A stretch of 64,000 bases of DNA from Thiothrix winogradskyi (GTDB taxonomy: Bacteria > Pseudomonadota > Gammaproteobacteria > Thiotrichales > Thiotrichaceae): assembly GCF_021650935.1 (NCBI RefSeq), contig NZ_CP091244.1, forward strand, positions 930,001 through 994,000. The letters are read 5' to 3'. The notes under the pieces are model-generated. The model did no database searches. It was not told the DNA's origin and was given only the letters and a program-made list of their open reading frames with translations. The stretch's first letter is position 1. Every line of letters begins with the position of its first letter. The position numbers were made by a program, and so were the translations under genes. Of this stretch, positions 57,547-64,000 are shown one piece after another.

Positions 57547-58161
57547 ATGAAAATCATGATCATCAGTGGTAGCCACCGTGAAAATTCGCAAAGTGACAAA
57601 GTAGCGCGTTACATAGCGCAGTCGTTGTTGGATAATAAGCAGGCAACGACGACTGAGGTGTTTTCACTGGCAGGCAACCCCTTGCCCTTGTGGGATGAGG
57701 GGATTTGGAACGGTGAGGCTAAATGGCAGGCATTACTCAACCCTTTATCGGAAAAACTGGCAACCAGTGATGGTTTTGTCATCATTGCCCCGGAATGGCA
57801 CGGGCAAGTCCCCGCCGGGTTAAAGAATTTCTTTTTGCTCTGGGGGGCAGGTGAGCTTGCTCATAAGCCTGCCTTGATTGTGGCGGTTTCCTCATCAGAT
57901 GGCGGCGCTTACCCAGTGGCAGAATTACGGATGAGCAGTTACAAAAATAACCGTATTTGCTACATCCCTGAACAACTGATTGTGCGCAATGTGGAATCTG
58001 TCCTCAATGCGGATCCGATACAAAACAAACCGGAAGCGGATAGTTATTTCCGCGAACGTATTGTGTATGCGGGAGGTATCCTCTGCGCGTATGCAACTGC
58101 ACTGAAAAGTGTGCGCGAATCCGGCGTTACTGAAACGGCTGTGTTCCGTTTTGGTATGTAA
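57547..58161 (+). CDS. NAD(P)H-dependent FMN reductase family protein
   Basis: A 204-residue flavodoxin-fold protein. FMN-binding features: MIISGSHRENSQSDKVA (phosphate loop), IAPEWHGQVPAGLKNFFLL and VAVSSSDGGAYPVAELR. The family reduces FMN or quinone/azo substrates with NAD(P)H. The gene has its own terminator upstream and is followed after 15 bases by a metallophosphoesterase gene. No special physiological role can be assigned. Confidence 0.85.
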   Translation: MKIMIISGSHRENSQSDKVARYIAQSLLDNKQATTTEVFSLAGNPLPLWDEGIWNGEAKWQALLNPLSEKLATSDGFVIIAPEWHGQVPAGLKNFFLLWGAGELAHKPALIVAVSSSDGGAYPVAELRMSSYKNNRICYIPEQLIVRNVESVLNADPIQNKPEADSYFRERIVYAGGILCAYATALKSVRESGVTETAVFRFGM

Positions 58162-58176
58162 CCAGAGGCTATCAGC

Positions 58177-59040
58177 ATGTTGAAAACAGCGTCAATGACG
58201 CCCCAGCGGGTACTTAACCGCATTGGGCGCATGAATTATTTCCACGATGACCGCCACGCGGAACGTACCAATGAAATCCGTTGGCTGGTGGAAGAATTCG
58301 TGGAAATTCCGGTGAAAAATTTGCCGCTGGCCTTGGAGGGCTTCACCATTGTGCAGCTCACCGACATGCATTTACGCCCGTACACACAGGTTGAACATAT
58401 TCAGCGTGCAGTGGAAAAAACCAACGCCCTCAAGCCGGATTTGGTGGTGCTGACGGGCGATTACGTGTGGCACGATGGCGAAGATATTCTGGATCTTGTA
58501 CCTGTGCTGGCGGGGCTGAATGCGCGTTACGGCGTGTTCGCGGTCATGGGCAACCACGACATTAAAACTGATCCGGTATTGATTGAGGAAACCTTCGCCA
58601 AGCACGGTATTCCGGTACTGCGCAATGACGGCTTGGATATTCAGCACAGTGGTGGTGTATTTCATCTGGCGGGCATTGACGATGGCTGGCTCGGTAAACC
58701 TGACATTAAGGCGACTTTAGATAAATTACGCGGTAATAAGCCGGTAGTGCTGTTGGCGCATGAGCCGGATATGCTGGATTGGTATGCGGATGATACCCGT
58801 ATTTCTTTGCAATTGTCCGGGCATACACATGGCGGGCAGGTGCAACTCAAACCGGGCAAGCCGTTTATCCGTCCGTATTTGGGGCGTAAATACGTGCAGG
58901 GTTTATATCGGGTCAATGAGTCTTGGATTTATACCAGTCGGGGTATTGGTTCTACAGGTTTGCCGATTCGCCGGAATTGTTCGCCAGAAATTACGCATGT
59001 CACCTTGGTGGGCGGCGATTATTATTCCTTAGCGGCATGA
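58177..59040 (+). CDS. Calcineurin-like metallophosphoesterase
   Basis: A 287-residue enzyme with all metal-binding motifs: D-x-H in LTDMHLRPY, GD in VLTGDYVWH, GNHD, LAHEPD and GHTHGGQV. The plan is close to YaeI/YkuE-type phosphodiesterases, which act at the membrane on lipid-like substrates; this one lacks the usual long N-terminal membrane anchor. The substrate is unknown. It follows the FMN-reductase gene closely. Confidence 0.88.
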   Translation: MLKTASMTPQRVLNRIGRMNYFHDDRHAERTNEIRWLVEEFVEIPVKNLPLALEGFTIVQLTDMHLRPYTQVEHIQRAVEKTNALKPDLVVLTGDYVWHDGEDILDLVPVLAGLNARYGVFAVMGNHDIKTDPVLIEETFAKHGIPVLRNDGLDIQHSGGVFHLAGIDDGWLGKPDIKATLDKLRGNKPVVLLAHEPDMLDWYADDTRISLQLSGHTHGGQVQLKPGKPFIRPYLGRKYVQGLYRVNESWIYTSRGIGSTGLPIRRNCSPEITHVTLVGGDYYSLAA

Positions 59041-59211
59041 CACTTTATCTGAAAAGCTTGGGTATTCAGGCAATGGGTTGGGTAAACTGTTTGGCATACA
59101 ATAACGCGCTGGCACTGCCTATCATGGCATAAAGACCTTCTGTAAGCTCAAGCTTGCCAGGCGAGTCGGTTAGTCGGTAATAATTACAAAAACAACGAAC
59201 TAGGTTAAAGT

Positions 59212-59697
59212 GTGAATATGCCTGATACCCTAAACAATACGCTTGAACGCGACCTGACCGGCCTGAAAGTTGTCGTGGTGGATGACAGCAAAACCATTCT
59301 GCGCACTGCTGAGGTATTACTCACTGAGCAGGGGTGTTGGGTGGTCACTGCCGGTGATGGTTTTGAGTCACTGTCAAAAATAGCGTCCTTTAAACCGGAT
59401 GTTATTTTCGTGGATATTATGATGCCACGTTTAGATGGCTATCAAACCTGCGCACTCATCAAGGCAAACCGACAGTACCGTGATACCCCGGTTATCCTCT
59501 TGTCGAGCAAAGACAGCATTTTTGATATGGCGCGGGGGCGCTTGGCGGGTTCTGATAAGTACCTGACCAAGCCGTTCACCAAAGACGATTTGCTGGCAGC
59601 TATTTATACGCATGTAAAGTTACCTGAAGCGCCTAAGCCGCCGGAAGCACCAGCAGAAACCCATGAGATGCCCTTCATTGATCTAATTGACGAGTAA
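59212..59697 (+). CDS. pilG: Twitching-motility response regulator PilG
   Basis: A 161-residue receiver protein at the head of the pil-chp chemosensory cluster. The acidic pair is VVDDSK, the phosphoacceptor Asp is in VIFVDIMMPRLDGYQTC, and the Thr/Ser and Lys positions are LLSSKD and LTKPFT. A Pro/Glu-rich tail of about 30 residues follows the domain. The GTG start has AGG seven bases upstream; an ATG lies two codons later. In Pseudomonas PilG drives pilus extension through the PilB motor. Confidence 0.9.
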   Translation: MNMPDTLNNTLERDLTGLKVVVVDDSKTILRTAEVLLTEQGCWVVTAGDGFESLSKIASFKPDVIFVDIMMPRLDGYQTCALIKANRQYRDTPVILLSSKDSIFDMARGRLAGSDKYLTKPFTKDDLLAAIYTHVKLPEAPKPPEAPAETHEMPFIDLIDE

Positions 59698-59707
59698 GGG
59701 GAATGTT

Positions 59708-60094
59708 ATGTCTGGGCTGCATGTACTGATCATCGACGATTCTTTGACTGAATCCCGTATTTTTACCGCATTGCTGGAGAAAAAGGGCTACCAGGTGAGT
59801 GTTGCCTGCAACGGTCAGGAAGGGATTGAGGTCGCTAAAGCACGCCAGCCGGATGTGATCCTGATGGATGTCGTCATGCCCCTGCTGAATGGGTTTCAAG
59901 CAACCCGTGAATTAACACGCACACTTGAAACCGCACACATTCCTATCGTGGTATGCAGTTCCAAATCGACTGAAACTGATCGGGTATGGGCGCTGCGGCA
60001 AGGAGCGAAAGCTTATTTAGTCAAGCCGGTCGAACCCAAAGTCCTACTGGAAACCATTGCGCAGTTTGCCATTAAGGCTGGTAAACATGGCTAG
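59708..60094 (+). CDS. pilH: Twitching-motility response regulator PilH
   Basis: A 128-residue CheY-like receiver: LIIDDSLTESRIF, phosphoacceptor Asp in VILMDVVMPLLNGFQATREL, VCSSKSTETDRVW and YLVKPVEPK, which match PilH closely. The ATG at 59708 has AGGGGA upstream. PilH counteracts or drains phosphate from the PilG pathway and promotes pilus retraction. It overlaps pilI by eight bases. Confidence 0.92.
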   Translation: MSGLHVLIIDDSLTESRIFTALLEKKGYQVSVACNGQEGIEVAKARQPDVILMDVVMPLLNGFQATRELTRTLETAHIPIVVCSSKSTETDRVWALRQGAKAYLVKPVEPKVLLETIAQFAIKAGKHG

Positions 60095-60614
60095 CCCTTA
60101 CGAATTACTGGCTGGCTTAGCCTTGTTGCGGGAAAAAAAACGCCGCTCACGTCAACACCATGCGCAAGAATTACAGGAGTGGTCGGGCTTCCAGGTGCAT
60201 GTGGGGGGCTTGCTTTGCCTGATTCCCTGCGATCAAGTTGAAGAGGTGGTGACACCTGCCAGCGTTGCTGGTGTGCGGGGTGTGCCTGCGTGGGTGAGTG
60301 GCGTGATTTATTGCCGCGCACAACTGGTGACGCTGGTGGATGTGGCGGGGTTATTACTGGAAAAAGAGCGGCCGCTGGCTTCCGGGCGGGCGTTTGTGGT
60401 GCGTGGCTCGCACGAATGGTTCGGGTTACAGGCAGGTAACTTTGAAGGGGTGCGCCATATTTGGTCTGATACCCCGGTGTGTGATGCACCGCCTGCATTG
60501 GCAGGGGATTGGCAGCGCTTTACGCGCCAATGGTTGCTATTGGACGATCAGCCCGTCGCGGTGCTGGAGGCATTCAAATTGGTGGCTGCACTGGAAAGTG
60601 GGGAGATGCGCTAA
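60087..60614 (+). CDS. pilI: CheW-like adaptor PilI
   Basis: A 175-residue CheW-domain protein (GFQVHVGGLLCLIPCDQVEEVV, VSGVIYCRAQLVTLVDVAGLL, GLQAGNFEGVRH). It couples the PilJ receptor to the PilL/ChpA kinase. The start at 60087 overlaps pilH by eight bases, and its stop shares one base with the pilJ start (TAATG). The basic stretch near residue 17 (REKKRRSRQHH) is typical of PilI. Confidence 0.9.
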   Translation: MASPYELLAGLALLREKKRRSRQHHAQELQEWSGFQVHVGGLLCLIPCDQVEEVVTPASVAGVRGVPAWVSGVIYCRAQLVTLVDVAGLLLEKERPLASGRAFVVRGSHEWFGLQAGNFEGVRHIWSDTPVCDAPPALAGDWQRFTRQWLLLDDQPVAVLEAFKLVAALESGEMR

Positions 60615-61753
60615 TGAGTCTGCTGGCTTATCAGATTATTATTGCGATATTGCTGCTACTGCTGCTGGTCATGGGGGTGTTATTACTGCACCTGAAACGT
60701 CAGATGCATACCCAGTCAGCAGGTGAGGCACGCCAGCAGCAACAGGCGGTATTGCGTTTGCTGGATGAGATGAGCTCGCTGGCAGATGGGGACTTGACGA
60801 TGCGGGCGACGGTGACAGAAGACGTGACCGGGGCAATTGCTGATGCGGTGAACTACGCGGTGGATGCATTGCAGGCGCTGGTAATGCGGGTGGATATGAC
60901 CTCCCATCGTCTGACCGGCTTTGCACAGGATGCCGATACACGCATCAACAGTTTGGCGGTATCGTCTGCCCGTCAGGCACAGGAAATTGGTGTCGTCACC
61001 TCGGCGATTGCGACCATGACAAAATCTATCCAGAAGGTATCGCGCAACGCTTCGAGTTCTACCGACGTTGCCCGTAAATCATTGGATATTTCCCAAGCGG
61101 GGGCGCATACCGTGCGGGCAACAATTGCCGATATGGGCGCGATCCGCGAGAAAATTCAGGCAACCTCCAAACGCTTGAAACGTTTAGGGGAAAGTTCGCA
61201 GGAAGTGGGCGACATTGTGCGCCTGATGAATGACATTGCGGAACAGACCAATATTCTGGCACTGAATGCATCGATTCAAACCAGTTCTAGCCAAGCGATG
61301 AGCGGCAGCGCTCAAGGCAATGCAGGTTTCCGGCGCTTGGCGGATGAAATGCAGCAATTGGCGCAACAAGCGGGGGAGGCTTCCCGCAAGATTGATGTGC
61401 TGATTCGTACCATGCAAGCCGATACCAGTGAGGTAATGGCGTCGATGGAGGAAACCACCGCGAAAGTGGTGGATGGGGCGCGGAATGCCGAATTAGCCGG
61501 TGCTGCGCTCGATGAAGTGGAAGATGTTACCGTGGGTCTGGCACGTTTGATCGGTAATATCTCCGAGGCAGCAGGCAAACAGGCGAATATGGCGGGGCAG
61601 GTGGCGAATACCATGAATGCGATTCAGGAGATTACCCAGCAAACCGCCCGTTACAGCGAAGAAACCAGGGATCTGGTCACGGATCTGAATGCCACAGCGG
61701 CTGATTTGCGCGGTGCTATCGCGGATTTCAATCTGGCCGAAGAAAAACAATAA
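60614..61753 (+). CDS. pilJ: PilJ-like chemoreceptor lacking the periplasmic domain
   Basis: A 379-residue methyl-accepting protein. It has one N-terminal membrane helix (about residues 6-26) and then at once a HAMP-like region (LLDEMSSLADGDLTMRATV) and the signalling coiled coil, with hairpin tip DIAEQTNILALNASIQT. Pseudomonas PilJ is about 680 residues, with two membrane helices around a periplasmic sensor. Here that whole part is missing. The TAATG junction with pilI shows this is the natural start, not a missed upstream part. The receptor may sense at the membrane or in the cytoplasm. Confidence 0.87.
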   Translation: MSLLAYQIIIAILLLLLLVMGVLLLHLKRQMHTQSAGEARQQQQAVLRLLDEMSSLADGDLTMRATVTEDVTGAIADAVNYAVDALQALVMRVDMTSHRLTGFAQDADTRINSLAVSSARQAQEIGVVTSAIATMTKSIQKVSRNASSSTDVARKSLDISQAGAHTVRATIADMGAIREKIQATSKRLKRLGESSQEVGDIVRLMNDIAEQTNILALNASIQTSSSQAMSGSAQGNAGFRRLADEMQQLAQQAGEASRKIDVLIRTMQADTSEVMASMEETTAKVVDGARNAELAGAALDEVEDVTVGLARLIGNISEAAGKQANMAGQVANTMNAIQEITQQTARYSEETRDLVTDLNATAADLRGAIADFNLAEEKQ

Positions 61754-61766
61754 TGACAGGTGCAAT

Positions 61767-63587
61767 ATGATTTCGGATAAATCAAGTTTGGCAAGCCGTC
61801 TTGGATGGGTCATCAAGGATACCGAGCTGGCCATTGAGCAAGCGCGGCAATCGTTCGGGCGTTACACCGAGACAGCCGACAAGGGTGAATTAAGTGTCAG
61901 CCGTGAAACTTGCCGCCACTTGAATGGGGTTTTAGAAATGCTGGATGCCAGCGGTGTCATTATGCTCAGCCGTGAAATCGTGCTGTTGCTGGATGCCCTG
62001 ATTCAGGATCGGGTGGAAAACCTGCGGGCGGCTCAGGATGCGGTTGCCGAAGGTTTGCTGCAATTGTCGGAATACCTCAAGCATTTGCAGGAAGGTTATG
62101 CCGACTTGCCGGTGATTGTGCTGCCTGCGCTGAATAATTTACGCGCATCCCGCGAGGCGGAGTTGTTGTCTGAGCATTTGATTTTCCTGCCAGAAGACGG
62201 TCATGCCAGTGATGCGGTGATTGGTACTAGTGAATACGTGTCATTGCCACTGGAAAAACTACAGCAGGTCAGCACCAAGTTGCGATTTTTTCTGCAAAAA
62301 GCTCTGTTGGGTTGGTTCCGTCAGGAGCAACCGGAGCGCATGTTACAGGCAGCGGGCAAAGTCACTGACAATATGATTAAGCTCAATCGCAGCCAGCGCT
62401 TGCGTTCTTTGTGGTGGATTGCCTCCGGTTTGACGGATGCGCTGGAACACGGGCGTTTGGAACAAGGGGTGGCGGTCAAAATGCTGGTGGGGCGGCTGGA
62501 GCGTGAAATCCGCCGTTTCGCGGAGATGGGCGAGGCGCGTTATGACCGCGTTCTCTCGGATGAATTCATTAAAAACCTGCTGTATTACGTTGGCTTGGCT
62601 GAGCCGGGTGCAACGATTACGGATAAAGTCAAAGCGGCTTACCATCTGGATTTGTATCTGCCGCAAGGCGAGACCTTGGATGAATTACGCCATTATTACA
62701 CCACGCCTGGGCGTGATATGTGGCGGGCGGTGGCTTCTTCTGTCACCGAAGAATTGCGTAATTTGCAAAGTATTCTCGATGCGATGCAAGATCAGGAACG
62801 CCAACCCGAATTACTCGGCAAACTTGCTGACAAAACCGAGAATCTTGCCAGTACCTTGGCGATGTTGGGTTTGGGGCAGGCAGGAACGCTTACATCTGAG
62901 TTGGCAACGGCGTTAAAAGCACGTTTAGCCAGCGGTGCAGCGCAAGATTTGGAAGCCATGTTGGGGATTAGTACCCACTACGCCCGTTTGGAAAAAGTAC
63001 TCGCTGAATACGCCGAAACCGGACATGATTTGACCGAAACCATTTTCAGCCAAGACAGCGATACGCCCGATCCTTCGGATGAACGTAGCCTGTTACGCTC
63101 AACCCTGACGGAATTGAGCCGTGCTCAGACTCGGATGGTGGCGTTTTATAAAGAAGGCTGGGCATTTGTGTGTCTGGAAGAAGTCGCCACTTTGTTGGAA
63201 AACATCAGCGGTGCATTGACCATTGCAGGTACGAGTGAATTATTGCCACTGGTGGATACTGCCGTGCGCTATGTGCGTGAGGATTTGTTGGCGCACCAGC
63301 GTCAGCCATCATTGGATGAGTTGGCTACGTTTGCGGATGTTCTGACCTTGTTTGAAGCTTCGGTGTCGGCACGTTTGCATCAGGAAGATTATTTATCGCT
63401 GTTGCCGATCGGGTTTGCCAAGCTGCGTGAGCTGGATCATTCCAGTGATCTGAACCTGTTGAATGATGTGGATCTCGACGAGCTGGAAGCCGACGTTGAG
63501 GCAAAAAAAAAAGCGCAACACCGCACACCATCGACTTTACTACAACGTTTACGGATGCCGATCGAGCCAGTGCTAGTACCGGCATAG
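61767..63587 (+). CDS. pilL: PilL/ChpA chemotaxis-like kinase, N-terminal part, frameshifted at A10
   Basis: 606 residues matching the N-terminal part of PilL/ChpA: helical Hpt-like repeats without obvious phosphoacceptor motifs (SLASRLGWVIKDTELAIEQARQSF, HYYTTPGRDMWRAVASSV). The reading frame stops at 63587, but another frame (-1) carries on without a stop from the run of ten A at 63503-63512 into a true Hpt domain. So the gene is one long coding region broken or recoded at the A run. It is last in pilG-H-I-J-L and continues out of the window. Confidence 0.85.
   Translation: MISDKSSLASRLGWVIKDTELAIEQARQSFGRYTETADKGELSVSRETCRHLNGVLEMLDASGVIMLSREIVLLLDALIQDRVENLRAAQDAVAEGLLQLSEYLKHLQEGYADLPVIVLPALNNLRASREAELLSEHLIFLPEDGHASDAVIGTSEYVSLPLEKLQQVSTKLRFFLQKALLGWFRQEQPERMLQAAGKVTDNMIKLNRSQRLRSLWWIASGLTDALEHGRLEQGVAVKMLVGRLEREIRRFAEMGEARYDRVLSDEFIKNLLYYVGLAEPGATITDKVKAAYHLDLYLPQGETLDELRHYYTTPGRDMWRAVASSVTEELRNLQSILDAMQDQERQPELLGKLADKTENLASTLAMLGLGQAGTLTSELATALKARLASGAAQDLEAMLGISTHYARLEKVLAEYAETGHDLTETIFSQDSDTPDPSDERSLLRSTLTELSRAQTRMVAFYKEGWAFVCLEEVATLLENISGALTIAGTSELLPLVDTAVRYVREDLLAHQRQPSLDELATFADVLTLFEASVSARLHQEDYLSLLPIGFAKLRELDHSSDLNLLNDVDLDELEADVEAKKKAQHRTPSTLLQRLRMPIEPVLVPA
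63503..63512 (+). other. Run of ten A at the pilL frame change
   Basis: Ten consecutive A between GGC and GCGC. The upstream frame reads GCA AAA AAA AAA GCG. The downstream Hpt-coding frame is in -1 and open on both sides, so slippage of one base back here would fuse the two parts. Confidence 0.8.
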
Positions 63588-64000
63588 CGGCTGAAGCGGC
63601 TTCTGCCGCCTCGGCAGTGTCAGCGTTGCGGGAAGCCTTGGGTGAGGACATCTTCGAGATCTTCAGCGAAGAAGTGACCGAAATCAGTGAGACGCTGCAA
63701 ACGCTTTACCCGCAGTGGGATAAGGCGCGAACCCAGCGTGAAACCTTGGTGGAAATCCGGCGTGCCTTTCATACCCTGAAAGGCAGTGGGCGTATGGCGG
63801 GGGCGTTTGCACTGGGTGATTTTGCTTGGATTCACGAAGACTTGTTGAATCACGTCATGAGCGGGCAATTGAAAGCCGATGAGCGGGTTTCCGCGCAAAT
63901 TGGCAAAGCCGTAGAGGAATTGCGGGTAAGGCTCGATTATTTCCTGAATGCTTCACAAAAAGATGCGCGTGTTGAGCGCATGATTGCGGAAGCGGAAACC
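63513..64000 (+). CDS. pilL: PilL/ChpA continuation with Hpt domain (partial, -1 frame)
   Basis: From the A run to the window edge this frame has no stop. An Ala/Ser/Thr-rich linker (about 40 residues) leads to an Hpt domain: EDIFEIFSEEVTEISETLQTL and the phosphoacceptor His in RRAFHTLKGSGRMAGA, then ALGDFAWIHEDLLNHVM. This matches ChpA-type kinases with several Hpt domains before the catalytic core. No convincing separate start and ribosome site is visible near 63513-63640, which favours expression as a fusion. Confidence 0.82.

Noticed and set aside
1..64000. tRNA, rRNA, riboswitch and prophage genes
   Set aside because: I saw no cloverleaf with a GTTCRA loop, no rRNA, no recognisable riboswitch core and no phage structural gene. 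This was by eye, so short RNAs could be missed.

Overview
The window looks like chromosomal DNA of a sulfur-oxidising, filament-forming gammaproteobacterium of the Thiothrix/Thiotrichaceae type. This is an inference from gene content: a Gly/Asn-rich secreted protein resembling sulfur globule proteins, a rhodanese-DsrE2 pair, a BigR/SqrR-like thiol-sensing repressor next to a rhodanese gene, a twitching-motility Pil-Chp cluster, and gammaproteobacterial gene orders (yibN-grxC-secB-gpsA, ispB/rplU-rpmA-obgE, rpoZ-spoT). No rRNA or tRNA gene was seen, so the taxon is not proven.

Layout. 1-1290: the end of an unknown gene and a circularly permuted cytosine-5 DNA methyltransferase, just before nrdB. 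2.7-6.6 kb: sulfur-globule-like protein, methionine salvage (mtnB-mtnD-mtnC) and glmU-glmS. 8.6-14.4 kb: SulP transporter, small secreted protein, moaC, S41 protease, envC. 14.4-18.4 kb: ArsR-type regulator with a palindromic operator, then rhodanese-grxC-secB-gpsA, gshB and a YdcH protein. 18.5-24.6 kb: OsmC, speD, NlpC/P60 lipoprotein, DUF3530 hydrolase, and a rubrerythrin/Fe-S/DUF3501 trio. 24.6-36.3 kb: hybrid kinase-ispB, rplU-rpmA, an inserted restriction-modification pair, obgE-proB, apaG, lytic transglycosylase, ilvE, zinc finger, waaF.

36.3-51.3 kb is the most unusual part. Two tandem DUF294 nucleotidyltransferase-like genes are separated from a symporter-kinase/response regulator/exonuclease operon by a DUF4143 ATPase and a 1480-residue TIR-nSTAND-TPR protein made largely of sixteen 48-residue repeats. 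Several palindromic repeats bound these two genes. TIR-STAND proteins are linked to anti-phage immunity, so this is the best candidate for an undescribed system here.

51.4-64 kb: rpoZ and a SpoT-like gene cut by a 990-bp IS982-family element with a perfect 7-bp target duplication; then ridA, ppx, rhodanese and DsrE2, FMN reductase, metallophosphoesterase, and pilG-pilH-pilI-pilJ-pilL. PilJ lacks its periplasmic domain. pilL changes frame at a run of ten A.

Palindromic repeat families occur several times. One copy lies in frame inside waaF and adds about 34 residues to the protein.
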